A DNA stretch of 64,000 nucleotides from RHKX01 sp046330415 (GCA_046330415.1 JAXLSW010000012.1:115963-179962); one strand, 5' to 3'; shown: positions 43,373 through 52,249, counted from the first letter of the stretch. Numbers and translations are program-made. The notes: generated from the sequence alone by a model not told the origin.

Positions 43373-43843
43373 ATGTCCAGCGTGAGGAGAGGCGAGCCGG
43401 CCGATGCCCCGGCGCTCGCGGGGATGCTCCACGACTTCAACCTCGAGTTCGGCGACCCCAGCCCCGGAGTTGACGTGCTCCGCGAGCGCGTCGCCGAGTT
43501 CATCTCGGGCGGGGTCAAGCAGTACTTGATCGCGCTGGCGACACCCGGCGAGCCCACCGGGTTCGCGCAGGTCGACTTCATCCGCTCGATCTGGTCGCAG
43601 GGACCGATCGCCCACCTCGACGAGCTCTACGTGGTGCCGCGGCGTCGTGGCGAGGGATTCGGGCGAGCGCTGATGGAGACGATGCTCGCGCTTGCCCATG
43701 AGCGTGGCGCGGCGGGCGCGGAGGTGGTCACCGGCGAGGACGACGCCGCCGCGAGGGCGCTCTACGAGGGCTTCGGCTTCGCGAACGCGACCGAGGGCGT
43801 GGAGAATGCCCGCTCCCTCTTCTACGAGTTGGAGTTCGAATGA
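43373..43843 (+). CDS. GNAT-family N-acetyltransferase
   Basis: 156 residues. GNAT fold: RRGEPADAPALAGMLHDF at the start, HLDELYVVPRRRGEGFGRALMETMLALAHERGA with the acetyl-CoA binding R-R-G-E-G-F-G motif, and ALYEGFGF near the end. Substrate unknown. The last four bases overlap the start of the carboxyltransferase gene (ATGA), implying translational coupling. Confidence 0.9.
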   Translation: MSSVRRGEPADAPALAGMLHDFNLEFGDPSPGVDVLRERVAEFISGGVKQYLIALATPGEPTGFAQVDFIRSIWSQGPIAHLDELYVVPRRRGEGFGRALMETMLALAHERGAAGAEVVTGEDDAAARALYEGFGFANATEGVENARSLFYELEFE

Positions 43844-45444
43844 GCGACACACCCGACCCCGCCGCCTCCTCAGAGCCCCGCCCCGACCTCGCCGAGGTGC
43901 TCGAACGCCGTGCGCGGCTTGGCGACGAGGCCCGGCCGGAGGCGGTGGCGAAGCGGCACGAGGCGGGTCGCCGCACCGCCCGCGAGAACCTCGGCGACCT
44001 CGTCGACCCCGGTTCGTTCGTCGAGTACGGCGGGTTCGCCATCGCCGCGCAGCGGGCTCGGCGCGAGCTCGAGGAGCTCCTGGCCAGGACCCCGGCCGAT
44101 GGCCTGATCGCCGGGACCGCGCGCGTCAACGGGGACCTCTTCGGGGCGGACGCAGCCGCCTGCGCGGTCCTCTCCTACGACTACATGGTCCTCGCGGGGA
44201 CGCAGGGAGCGCTCGGCCATCGCAAGAAGGACCGGATGTTCGAGCTCATCGAGCGCATGCGGCTGCCGACGATCCTCTTCGCCGAGGGCGGTGGCGGGCG
44301 GCCCGGCGACACCGACTACGCCGTCGTCTCGGCGCTCGACTGCCGCGCGTTCGCGCTGTGGGCGCAGTTGTCGGGGATCGCACCGCGCATCGCCGTCGTC
44401 TCCGGCCGCTGCTTCGCGGGCAACGCGGTTCTCGCCGGCTGCGCCGACCTGATCGTCGCGACCGAGGACATCGCGCTGGGGATGGGCGGTCCGGCGATGA
44501 TCGCCGGCGGCGGCCTCGGCCACTTCGAGCCGGACGAGATCGGCCCGATCGAGACGCAGGCGGCCAACGGCGTCATCGACGTCCGCGTCGATGGCGACGC
44601 GGAGGCGGTGGATGCGGCGAAGCGCCTACTGGGCTACTTCCAGGGCCCCCTTCCCGACTCGGCCTGGGAGGAGCCCGACCCGCAGCACGCGCGGGACGTC
44701 ATCCCCGAGCGGAGACGGCGGGCCTACGACGTGCATCGCGCGATCGAGGCGATCGCCGACGTCGGCTCGATCACCACGCTTCGCGATGGCTTCGGCCGGA
44801 CGATGGTCACCGCGCTCGCCCGGATCGAGGGGCGCGCCGTCGGGATCGTCGCCAACAACCCGATGCAGATGGGCGGCGCGATCACGAGCGACGGCTCCGA
44901 CAAGGCGGCCCGCTTCATGCAGCTCTGCGACGCCTTCGGGATCCCGATCGTGTCGCTGATCGACACGCCGGGGATGATGGTCGGGCCCGACGCGGAGGCG
45001 ACCGGCCTGGTACGCCATTGCTCCCGTCTGTTCCTGACCGGGGCCAACCTGCGGGTGCCGCTCGTGGCGGTGGTGCTCCGCAAGGCCTACGGGCTGGGGG
45101 CGCAGGCGATGGCCGGCGGGGGGATGCACGAGCCGCTGCTGACCGTGGGCTGGCCGACCGCTGAGCTCGGAGCCATGGGGCTCGAGGGGGCGGTGCGGCT
45201 CGGGGCACGGCGAGAGCTCGACGCGATCGAGGATGCGGAGGAGCGGGAGGCGCGGGTGCAGGAGATGACCGCGGCGCTTCACGACCACGCGAAGGGGCTG
45301 AACGCGGCGACGCTGTTCGAGATCGACGACGTGATCGACCCGGCCGAGACGCGGCGGGTCGTGGCGGCGACGCTGGCGGCCGCCGAGCCGGCCGCGGCGA
45401 GCGAGCGCGCACGCGGCGACGTGCGCCCGATCGACTCCTGGTGA
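43840..45444 (+). CDS. Acyl-CoA carboxylase carboxyltransferase subunit
   Basis: 534 residues. Beta subunit of the acetyl-/propionyl-CoA carboxylase type, moving carboxyl from biotin to acyl-CoA. Two crotonase-like halves: N-terminal ARENLGDLVDPGSFVEYGGF and GGRPGDTDYAVV, SGRCFAGNAVLAGC with MGGPAMIAGGG; C-terminal VGIVANNPMQMGGAI, LIDTPGMMVGP and LRKAYGLGAQAMAGGG. No biotin carboxylase gene is in the window, so its partner lies elsewhere. Confidence 0.92.
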   Translation: MSDTPDPAASSEPRPDLAEVLERRARLGDEARPEAVAKRHEAGRRTARENLGDLVDPGSFVEYGGFAIAAQRARRELEELLARTPADGLIAGTARVNGDLFGADAAACAVLSYDYMVLAGTQGALGHRKKDRMFELIERMRLPTILFAEGGGGRPGDTDYAVVSALDCRAFALWAQLSGIAPRIAVVSGRCFAGNAVLAGCADLIVATEDIALGMGGPAMIAGGGLGHFEPDEIGPIETQAANGVIDVRVDGDAEAVDAAKRLLGYFQGPLPDSAWEEPDPQHARDVIPERRRRAYDVHRAIEAIADVGSITTLRDGFGRTMVTALARIEGRAVGIVANNPMQMGGAITSDGSDKAARFMQLCDAFGIPIVSLIDTPGMMVGPDAEATGLVRHCSRLFLTGANLRVPLVAVVLRKAYGLGAQAMAGGGMHEPLLTVGWPTAELGAMGLEGAVRLGARRELDAIEDAEEREARVQEMTAALHDHAKGLNAATLFEIDDVIDPAETRRVVAATLAAAEPAAASERARGDVRPIDSW

Positions 45445-45468
45445 GGTCCAACGCGGCCCTCCCTCCCC

Positions 45469-45520
45469 CCGAACGTACGTAACGGGGCCTCATAGCGCCC
45501 AACGACGTACGTTCGGCGGT
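45469..45520. repeat. Dispersed 52-bp palindromic element, copy 2
   Basis: Perfect 12-bp terminal inverted repeat CCGAACGTACGT / ACGTACGTTCGG with central GGGGCCTCATAGCGCCC. Same element as at 9424-9475 (45 of 52 identical). Sits between the carboxyltransferase gene and a small zinc-binding protein gene. No U-tract follows. Confidence 0.8.
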
Positions 45521-45528
45521 TAGAGGCG

Positions 45529-45891
45529 GTGATAATCGAGAGCGTGGCGAACCTCGACAACCTCCCCGACTCCCGCCAGAGCCTGCTCGGCTACGACTAC
45601 GACGGCGACGAGGTGTGGCTGATCCGCGGCATCTCCCAGAAGCAGTACACCTGCCCGGGCTGCTACGGCGACGTCGAGATCGGCGAGGACCACGTGATCG
45701 CACAGACGATCCACCGCCTCGGCGGCACCGAGCACCGCCACTGGCATCGCAGCTGCGCTCTGCGGAGCCTCGCCCCGGGGCTGCGGCGGCTCAAGGCCGT
45801 GGACGCGCGCGAGGCCGGACGCGACAAGCTGGACCGGCGTGGGAAGCGGCCGGCGGGGAAGCGCGGGCGGCGTGCGCCGCGACGGCGCTAG
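45529..45891 (+). CDS. Small zinc-binding protein (annotated elsewhere as ATP/GTP-binding)
   Basis: 120 residues. YTCPGCYGDVEIGEDHVIAQ followed by HRHWHRSC forms a CxxC...HxH-x-x-C zinc site known from a small actinobacterial family; the C-terminal 40 residues are Arg/Lys-rich and may bind nucleic acid. The label ATP/GTP-binding in databases has no visible support here. Starts with GTG at 45529 (GTG at 45544 also possible). Its stop overlaps that of the convergent lipoprotein gene (shared CTAG). Confidence 0.65.
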   Translation: MIIESVANLDNLPDSRQSLLGYDYDGDEVWLIRGISQKQYTCPGCYGDVEIGEDHVIAQTIHRLGGTEHRHWHRSCALRSLAPGLRRLKAVDAREAGRDKLDRRGKRPAGKRGRRAPRRR

Positions 45892-46886
45892 CTGACCTTG
45901 TCGAGGGCTTCGTTCAGCTCGTCGGCGCTGAAGGCGCCCTCGATGCGGGTGGAGACCTTGCCGTCGGAGTCGATGACGAACAGCCAGGGCTCCGACATCA
46001 GCCCGAAGTCGGTGACCTGCGAGCGCGCGTTGTTGTCTGGCTTGCTCGCGTCGGGCTGGTTGTCGTTGTAGATCTCCATGTGGATGAAGGCCGCGTCGTC
46101 GGGACGCTCGTTCTTGACCTCCTCGAGGATGTCCACAACCGGGCCGCAGACGCGGCTCTGACACAGCGCGGGCGTCGCGAAGAGCAGGGCGACGGGCTCC
46201 TTGCCGACGACGTCGGCGAAGTCGATGTCGTGCATGTCGTCGGGCGGCTGTCGCGTGTCGATCTTGGTCAGGTCGCCGCCGACGTCGTCGGCGGTCGGGG
46301 TGTGGATGTCGGGCACGGGGTCGCCGACGGCCGGGATGTTGTTGGGGGCGCCGACGTTGGCGGGCTGCACCGCTGAGTACTGAAAGGAGCCGTCGTCATC
46401 GGCGACCATGGCCAGCATCTGCCAGCGGCCGTCAGAGGGGAAGTCGACGGTGGTCGTGTAGACGGCGGTCGCGGCCTGGGGATCGTTGGAGGTGGTGGCG
46501 GAGGTGTAGGCGCCGCTCGTCTCCAGCGACTCGACCGCGGCGGGGAACGGGCCGATGGCAGGCTTACCGGGCTTGGAGGCGTAGAGGGCGACCCTGGCGT
46601 CGTCGATCTGGTCGCCGTTGACGCTGAAGACGCCGAAGCCGTAGCGGTTCTTTCCCTGCGAGAAGACCGACTCGGTGGGAGCGACGGCGACGTCGCTCTG
46701 CGTTCCCTCCTGGGCGATCTGCTCGAGGGTCTTGCCGGCTGGGTCGGGGAAGGCGGAGGCGTTGGGGGCGTCCGCCGAGGTCGATTCTGAGCCGCCGCCA
46801 CAGCCGGTGGCGAGGACGGCGAGGGCAACGGGGGCGGCGATGAGCGCCGTCGGGAGGTGTCTCCGCAAGTCGAGCACGGCGCGCAA
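45888..46886 (-). CDS. Thioredoxin-fold lipoprotein
   Basis: 332 residues. Signal peptide with lipobox (VALAVLATGC), a beta-rich N-terminal domain, then a thioredoxin-like domain where the usual CxxC is CQSRVC (C-x4-C) in VALLFATPALCQSRVCGPVV. It ends with DSDGKVSTRIEGAFSADEL, as in redoxin/TlpA proteins. Probably acts outside the membrane, perhaps in thiol chemistry, but the six-residue Cys loop is atypical. Convergent with the zinc protein gene. Confidence 0.75.
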   Translation of the reverse strand: MRAVLDLRRHLPTALIAAPVALAVLATGCGGGSESTSADAPNASAFPDPAGKTLEQIAQEGTQSDVAVAPTESVFSQGKNRYGFGVFSVNGDQIDDARVALYASKPGKPAIGPFPAAVESLETSGAYTSATTSNDPQAATAVYTTTVDFPSDGRWQMLAMVADDDGSFQYSAVQPANVGAPNNIPAVGDPVPDIHTPTADDVGGDLTKIDTRQPPDDMHDIDFADVVGKEPVALLFATPALCQSRVCGPVVDILEEVKNERPDDAAFIHMEIYNDNQPDASKPDNNARSQVTDFGLMSEPWLFVIDSDGKVSTRIEGAFSADELNEALDKVS

Positions 46887-46968
46887 TGGTAGGGAAGCCC
46901 TCCTGAGGGGCGCCTAAATTTCGCTCGACGACCGGCACGTCCCGGCGAATAGGGTTGCCGCCCCAAGG

Positions 46969-46995
46969 GCGTCAAGAACGTCAAGAGCGTCAAGA
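46969..46995. repeat. Three tandem 9-bp repeats (GCGTCAAGA) upstream of an SDR gene
   Basis: GCGTCAAGA-ACGTCAAGA-GCGTCAAGA, just before the ribosome binding site (GAGGAGA) of the SDR gene at 47022. Could be regulatory or slippage-prone sequence. Confidence 0.6.
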
Positions 46996-47021
46996 GAGCT
47001 TCACAACTTCGAGGAGAGACA

Positions 47022-47756
47022 GTGGCCGAACGAGCAGCACTTGTGACCGGAGCGTCGAGCGGGATCGGCCTGGCGATCTGCCGGGCGCTCGGCGAGGACG
47101 GATACGCGATCACCGCGTCGGCTCGGCGGCCGCAGAAGCTCGAGGAGGCGGTGCAGAGTCTTGCCGACGAGGGCATCGAGGTGCAGGCCGTCCCGGCGAA
47201 CGTCGCCTCCGAGGACGAGGTGAAGGCGCTGGTCAAGGCCCACGAGGACAAGTACGGGCGTCTCGACGTGCTGGTCAACAACGCCGGTGTGGGCATCGGG
47301 GGCGCGGTCGAGGATGCCGAGACGAAGAAGATCGACATGCAGATCGACGTCAACCTGCGCTCCTACGTGATCGCGATGCGCGAGGCGCTGCCGCTGCTCA
47401 AGAGGGCGGGAGCCGAGCACGGCAAGGCGCTCATCGTCAACACCGCGTCGATCGCGGGCAAGGGCGGACAGGGCTGGCTCGCGGTCTACTCGGCGACGAA
47501 GGCCGGAGTGATCGGGCTCAGCCAGGCGACGCAGATGGAGGTGGGCAGGGACGGCGTGCAGGTGACCGCGCTCTGCCCCGCGTTCGTCGACACGCCGATG
47601 ACCGAATGGGTGCAGGGACAGGTGAAGCCGGAGGAGATGATCCAGCCGGAGGACCTCGCCGAGACCGTGCGGCTGCTGCTGCGCACGTCCCGCTACTGCC
47701 TGATCCCCGAGGTCGTGTTCGCGCGGCCCGGCGACCCCTCGGCGTTCGCGACCTGA
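47022..47756 (+). CDS. SDR family NAD(P)-dependent oxidoreductase
   Basis: 244 residues. Classical SDR: nucleotide motif TGASSGIG near the start, NNAGVGIGG, catalytic Ser in NTASIAG, and YSATK with Tyr and Lys. Reads V-A-E-R from GTG 47022 with GAGGAGA seven bases upstream. Substrate unknown. Confidence 0.93.
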   Translation: MAERAALVTGASSGIGLAICRALGEDGYAITASARRPQKLEEAVQSLADEGIEVQAVPANVASEDEVKALVKAHEDKYGRLDVLVNNAGVGIGGAVEDAETKKIDMQIDVNLRSYVIAMREALPLLKRAGAEHGKALIVNTASIAGKGGQGWLAVYSATKAGVIGLSQATQMEVGRDGVQVTALCPAFVDTPMTEWVQGQVKPEEMIQPEDLAETVRLLLRTSRYCLIPEVVFARPGDPSAFAT

Positions 47757-47785
47757 GCGGGGGCGCGCGCTTTCCGGTGGCCCGG

Positions 47786-48289
47786 CTAGGCGACGCCCGC
47801 GGGCTCGCGGTGGCGACGCAGTGGGTTCAGGCGCCTGATGCGGATCAGCATGCCCGGACGCTCCGGGGGCTCGACGGCATCGGAGCGCGGCGGCTGCGGG
47901 CACGGTGCGACGCGCGGCATGCGCTCGCGCTCGGCGCGGATCGCGGCGGCGGCCTGGGCGAGGCTGCCCTCGCTGCCGTCGGATGCGAGGCTGCCGACCA
48001 GAAGGGAGCGCAGGGTGCGGACCTCCCGCTGGGTGGCGAGACGGGGCCGGCGGGCGTCGGTGTAGCGGTCCCAGGAGCGGGCGAAGGAGGCGAGGTCGGT
48101 GCGGCCGCCGTTGCGGTGGGCGGCGAGCATCGGGCAGATCCCGCCGGTGGAGCTGTCGGCGTAGGCGCCGACGATGATCGTGTTGTCGTCGATCCCGCGC
48201 AGCATCGCCTCGCGGGCGTGACGGGGCATCGCCTCGACCGCCATGCGCAGGCGCTGGCAGGAGTTGCGGGATGCGCGGCGGCGCAGCAT
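47786..48289 (-). CDS. Conserved hypothetical protein, Thermoleophilia type
   Basis: 167 residues from ATG 48289. The central part, MPRHAREAMLRGIDDNTIIV followed by GAYADSSTGGICPMLAAHRN and FARSWDRYTDARRPR, looks like a conserved domain that I recall from Solirubrobacterales proteins without function (memory, unverified). Arg/Pro-rich tail. The start is uncertain; a later ATG (MAVEAM) is possible. Converges with the SDR gene; divergent from the glycosyltransferase gene. Confidence 0.6.
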   Translation of the reverse strand: MLRRRASRNSCQRLRMAVEAMPRHAREAMLRGIDDNTIIVGAYADSSTGGICPMLAAHRNGGRTDLASFARSWDRYTDARRPRLATQREVRTLRSLLVGSLASDGSEGSLAQAAAAIRAERERMPRVAPCPQPPRSDAVEPPERPGMLIRIRRLNPLRRHREPAGVA

Positions 48290-48402
48290 CGGTCCGGTCA
48301 GGATCCCGGCGGCTTCTCGGGGGCGCGTGTTCCGGTGGGGCGCGCGGGAGCGGTCTTGCAGCGGGAGGAGGCGGCGCCTCGGTGTCGGGCGGCGCGGACG
48401 CG

Positions 48403-49587
48403 GTGAGCGCGAGACGGTTCCTCGTGGCGGCGTTCGGGGACGCCGGGCACGCGTTCCCGGCGCTCGCGCTCGCCCGCGAGCTGCACGAGCGTGGACACGA
48501 GGTGGTGATCGAGACGTGGGAGAAGTGGCGCGAGCCGGCCGAGGCGCTCGGGCTGCGATTCCAGGCGGCGGAGGAGTACGTCGTGTTCCCTCCACCCCCG
48601 CCGGGCGAGGGCGCGGGTGCCGCGGAGGCGGCGACCGCGCTCCTGCCGCTGCTCGACGAGCTGCGGCCGCACGCGGTGGTGAGCGACATCCTCACTTTGG
48701 CGCCGTCGCTGGCGGCGGATGTGCGGGGGGTGCCGAGGGCGACGCTCGTGCCGCACCTCTACCCGGTGCACGAGGCGGGGATGCCGTTCTTCGGGATCGG
48801 CATGGAGCCACCGCGGACGGCGCTGGGGCGCAGGGCGTGGCGGGCGGCCCTGCCGGCGCTGGAGACGGGGCTGAGGCGGGGGCGGCGGGAGCTGAACGAG
48901 ACGCGCGCGAAGCTCGGGCTGGAGGAGCAGGAGCGCTTCCACGGCGGCATCTCCTCCGACCTGGTGATCGTCGGGACCTTCCCCCAGCTCGAGCTGCCTC
49001 GTGACTGGCCACCGGAGGTGGTGCTGACGGGGCCACTGGAGTTCGAGCTGCCGCACCCGGAGATCGAGCTGCCGCCGGGCGATGACCCGATCGTGCTGGT
49101 GGCCTCGAGCACGGCGCACGACCCGCACTGCGATCTGATCAGGCGCTGCTTCGAGGGGCTGGCGGGCGAGCCGGTGCGGGTGGTGGCGACGAGCAACGGC
49201 CACATGCCGCCGGAGCCGATCGACGTCCCGGACAACGGCGTGCTCGTGGGGTGGCTCTCCTACTCACAGCTGATGCCGGCGAGCTCGGTCGTCGTCTGCC
49301 ACGGCGGCCACGGCACGGTCGCGCGGGCGCTGGCTGAAGGGCGGCCGCTCGTGATCTCGCCGGCGGCCGGCGACATGGCCGAGAACGCCCTGCGGGTGTC
49401 GTGGGCGGGGTGCGGGCTGACGGTGCCCTCGCGGCTGCGCCGCGGCGCGACGCTTCGCTGGGCCGTTCGCAGCGTGCTCGAGGAGCCGAGCTATCGGGAG
49501 GCGGCGGAGGCAATCGCGGCGAGCCCGTGGGCGCACGGAGGGGCGAGGCGAGCCGCCAGCGAGGTTGAGGTCCTAGCGAGACGCTGA
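48403..49587 (+). CDS. Glycosyltransferase, MGT/UGT type (GT1-like)
   Basis: 394 residues from GTG 48403. GT-B fold: FGDAGHAFPALALARELHERGHEVV at the start and the nucleotide-sugar signature VVVCHGGHGTVARALAEGRPLVISP in the C-terminal half. GDMAENALRVSWAGCGL fits the macrolide/natural product glycosyltransferase pattern. Acceptor unknown. Followed by the tRNA-Asn gene. Confidence 0.88.
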   Translation: MSARRFLVAAFGDAGHAFPALALARELHERGHEVVIETWEKWREPAEALGLRFQAAEEYVVFPPPPPGEGAGAAEAATALLPLLDELRPHAVVSDILTLAPSLAADVRGVPRATLVPHLYPVHEAGMPFFGIGMEPPRTALGRRAWRAALPALETGLRRGRRELNETRAKLGLEEQERFHGGISSDLVIVGTFPQLELPRDWPPEVVLTGPLEFELPHPEIELPPGDDPIVLVASSTAHDPHCDLIRRCFEGLAGEPVRVVATSNGHMPPEPIDVPDNGVLVGWLSYSQLMPASSVVVCHGGHGTVARALAEGRPLVISPAAGDMAENALRVSWAGCGLTVPSRLRRGATLRWAVRSVLEEPSYREAAEAIAASPWAHGGARRAASEVEVLARR

Positions 49588-49614
49588 AGGCTTTCCTACA
49601 ATGCACCACCGCGA

Positions 49615-49685
49615 TCCCCGGTGATGTAAGGGCAACATTCTTGACTGTTAATCAAGCCATGGTGGTTCGAATCCACCCCGGGGAG
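49615..49685 (+). tRNA. tRNA-Asn (GUU), atypical D arm
   Basis: 71 nt. Acceptor TCCCCGG/CCGGGGA, discriminator G; anticodon stem CTTGA/TCAAG with loop CTGTTAA (GUU); T arm GGTGG-TTCGAAT-CCACC; no encoded CCA. The D arm is short (stem ATGT/ACAT, loop AAGGGCA) and lacks the usual GCTC/GAGC bases. The stop codon of the next gene starts at the following base. Confidence 0.85.
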
Positions 49686-50384
49686 CTAAGCGGCGGAATC
49701 CTCGGCCGGTAGCTCAACCAAACCAGCCTCCACCTCCGCATGGCAGTTCGCGCATAGGAGGGCGCACTTTGCGGCCTCGCGTCGGACGATGTCGATAGCG
49801 ATCGTGCTGCCCTTCTGCGCAACGTTGAAGAGCTTCTCCTCCGGGTTGCGATGGTGGAATTGGAGTGCGCCGATACACCGGTCGTAGCCGCACAGGCGGC
49901 AGGCCCCACCAGCCTCGTCAACCAAGATCCGCTTTACCTTGCGGCGACGCTTGCTCACAGCCTCTTGGCGGCACAGCCGACACCGCCAAGAACCCCTGGC
50001 GTCCATCACGAACTCCGCTTCGCCGTGCCAGCGGCAGAGGCGCATGCCCCTGGTATCCCCGGTCTGGAGTCGCTCCGCGTTTGCTCGCTGCCTCACTTCA
50101 ATGGGCCTCGGGAGCTCGTACTTCTCGATCCAGTAGGTGACCGACGTCATGCTCACCTTGAGCTTGGCCGCGATCTGCCCGAGGGTGTTGCCGGCGAGAA
50201 CCAGCGGTTCGAGTGCTTCTCGTGAGAGACCCTTCCCGGGGCTGAACCTCGTCGATCCATTGGCTGTGAGCCCATGACGCCTCACCCAATAGCCAACGGT
50301 CGGAGCGGTCTTGCCCGAAAGATCACCGATCTGGCGTAGCGACATCCCCTTCGCCAGGCATTCCTCCAGAAACCCCTTGTCCAT
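49686..50384 (-). CDS. HTH-HNH nuclease-like protein
   Basis: 232 residues from ATG 50384. Two repeated HTH units (EECLAKGMSLRQIGDLSGKTAPTVGYWVRRHGL and PLVLAGNTLGQIAAKLKVSMTSVTYWIEKYEL), a zinc-like CRWHGEAEFV...CRLC segment, and an HNH domain CRLCGYDRCIGALQFHHRN with LLCANCHAEVE. This mix recalls homing or mobile endonucleases. The gene converges on the tRNA-Asn gene and its stop codon abuts it. It may have been brought by insertion at the tRNA; I infer this from location. Confidence 0.75.
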   Translation of the reverse strand: MDKGFLEECLAKGMSLRQIGDLSGKTAPTVGYWVRRHGLTANGSTRFSPGKGLSREALEPLVLAGNTLGQIAAKLKVSMTSVTYWIEKYELPRPIEVRQRANAERLQTGDTRGMRLCRWHGEAEFVMDARGSWRCRLCRQEAVSKRRRKVKRILVDEAGGACRLCGYDRCIGALQFHHRNPEEKLFNVAQKGSTIAIDIVRREAAKCALLCANCHAEVEAGLVELPAEDSAA

Positions 50385-50480
50385 GCGGTTGATGGTCCCA
50401 ACCGGGTCGGACGGAAACACGAACTTCTGTTCGTGTCAGAAGGGTGTCGAGAGTGTGGCGAAAGTGTGAGGCGGGAGTGG

Positions 50481-51533
50481 TCAGAGCGCGGCGCGCAGCG
50501 CCCCGAGGAGAGCGTCGACGTCCGCCTCCTCGGTGTCCCAGGAGCACATCCAGCGAACGACGTCGGCGTCCTCGTCCCAGACGTAGAAGGGGTGCTCACC
50601 CGGGAGCGCCTCCATGAGGCTGTCGGTGACGGCGCGCGGCAACTTGGCGAAGACGCCGTTGGCCTCGACGGGGTGGACGAGCTCGGCGCCGTCGACGGCG
50701 GCGACGCCCTCCCCCAGCCTCCTCGCCATGGCGTTGGCGGCGGCGGCGGTGCGTCGCCAGAGGTCGGTGGAGAGGAGCGCGTCGAACTGGGCGCTGATGA
50801 AGCGCATCTTCGAGGCGAGCTGCATGCCCTGCTTGCGGACGAACTCGAAGCCCTCGACGGAGGCGGCGTCCGTGAAGACGACGGCCTCGGCGCCCATGGC
50901 GCCGTTCTTCGTCCCGCCGAGCGAGACGGCGTCCACGCCGGCGCCGGTGGTCAGCTCGCCGAGCGAGACGCCGAGGGAGGCGGCCGCGTTGGCGAGCCTC
51001 GCCCCGTCGACGTGGAGCAGCATCCCCAGCTCGTGGGCGCGGTCGGCGATCGCTCGCAGCTCCGCGGCCGAGTACACGGTCCCAACCTCGGTCGCGTTCG
51101 CGACCGAGACGAGCCTGGGCTGCGAGAAGTGCTCGTCGCCGCGCCGCGGCTCCCAGGCGTCGAGGTCGCCCGGCGCCAGCTTCCCATGCTCGGTCTCGAC
51201 CGTCAGCAGCTTCACCCCGGCATATCGCTCCGGGGCACCGCACTCGTCGACGTCGATGTGGGCGCCGCGGGCGCAGATCACCGCCTGGTAGGGACGTGTC
51301 AGCGCATCGATCGCCAGCACGTTCGCCCCCGTCCCGTTGAAGACCGGGAAGCCGGCGGCGGCGTCCCCGAAGTGTCCCCGCACCAGCTCGCCGAAGCGCT
51401 CCGTCCACCAGTCCTCGCCGTAGCTGGCGGCGTGGCCGGTGTTGGCATCGATCATCGCTTCGATCACCTCCGGCAGAACGCCGGCGCGGTTGTCGGAGGC
51501 GAACCCCCGCGGATCGCCGCCCACCATGGTCAC
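50481..51533 (-). CDS. Low-specificity threonine aldolase family enzyme
   Basis: 350 residues. PLP enzyme of the beta-eliminating lyase group: FASDNRAG, HVDGARLANAAASLGVS and SLGGTKNGAMGAEAV with the PLP-binding Lys. It cleaves threonine (or similar beta-hydroxy amino acids) to glycine and an aldehyde. Last gene of a DUF6421-SDR-aldolase cluster known from many actinobacteria, eight bases after the SDR frame. Confidence 0.88.
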   Translation of the reverse strand: MTMVGGDPRGFASDNRAGVLPEVIEAMIDANTGHAASYGEDWWTERFGELVRGHFGDAAAGFPVFNGTGANVLAIDALTRPYQAVICARGAHIDVDECGAPERYAGVKLLTVETEHGKLAPGDLDAWEPRRGDEHFSQPRLVSVANATEVGTVYSAAELRAIADRAHELGMLLHVDGARLANAAASLGVSLGELTTGAGVDAVSLGGTKNGAMGAEAVVFTDAASVEGFEFVRKQGMQLASKMRFISAQFDALLSTDLWRRTAAAANAMARRLGEGVAAVDGAELVHPVEANGVFAKLPRAVTDSLMEALPGEHPFYVWDEDADVVRWMCSWDTEEADVDALLGALRAAL

Positions 51534-51540
51534 CTCCCCC

Positions 51541-52249
51541 TCACGGGTGCAGCGACAGGCGCTGACCGTTCATCCGCGCCGCCGAGTCCGAGCAGACGAA
51601 GGCGAGCGCGTCGGCGATCGACTCCGCCGGCGTGAACCCCGGGTACTCCTTGCGCGGGTGCGCCTCGCGCATCCTCCGGGTGAGGATCGCGTTGATGACG
51701 ACGATGTTCGCCGTCGCCCCGGTCCCCGCGAAAGAGTCGGCGAGCGCCAGGGTCCAGGTCTCCGCGGCGCCCTTGGTCGCGGCGTAGGCGGCGTTCTTCG
51801 CCTCCGGGAACTGCGCCTGCTTGGAGGAGACGATCGCAAAGCGCCCCCGGCCGCTGTCGACGAGCGCGTCGTGGAACGCTCGCGTCACGTGCATCGTCGT
51901 CACCACGAGGAGGTCGTGCAGCCACACGTAGTCGGCCAGGTCGAAGCTCTCGATCGGGTCTCCCGCGCCAGCCGCCGACCAGATGCATGAGCCCGTCGAC
52001 GCGCCCGTAGCGCTCGACGAGCGAATCGCACCAAGCCTTCGCGTCGTCGGGGTCCATCAGGTCCACCACGCGCACGTCGAGCCGGTCCTTCGGCAGCGCG
52101 AGCTCCTCGGCGACCGCCGCCATCCGGTCGGCGTCGCGATCGCAGAAGGCGAGCGTCGCGCCCTCCTCCGCGAACTTGCGAGCGACCTCGGGACCGAGGC
52201 CACCGCCCACACCGGAGACCGCGATGACGCGGCCGTCGAGCTCACCCAT
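51541..52249 (-). pseudogene. SDR oxidoreductase with a frameshift
   Basis: The first part (GELDGRVIAVSGVGGGLGPE, DGLMHLVGGW) and the second (DPIESFDLADYVWLHDLLVV, VSSKQAQFPEAKNAAYAATK) are in frames offset by one base, meeting near 51960-51970. Joined, they form a complete SDR with Ser, Tyr and Lys of the active site. It is either a recent mutation or a sequencing error, since the rest is intact. Sits in the DUF6421-SDR-aldolase cluster; its ATG overlaps the DUF6421 stop by one base (TGATG). Confidence 0.8.

Noticed and set aside
45529..45891. HNH nuclease
   Set aside because: CPGC and HRHWHRSC resemble HNH at first sight, but the Asn and metal-site order are missing; it fits a small zinc protein better.
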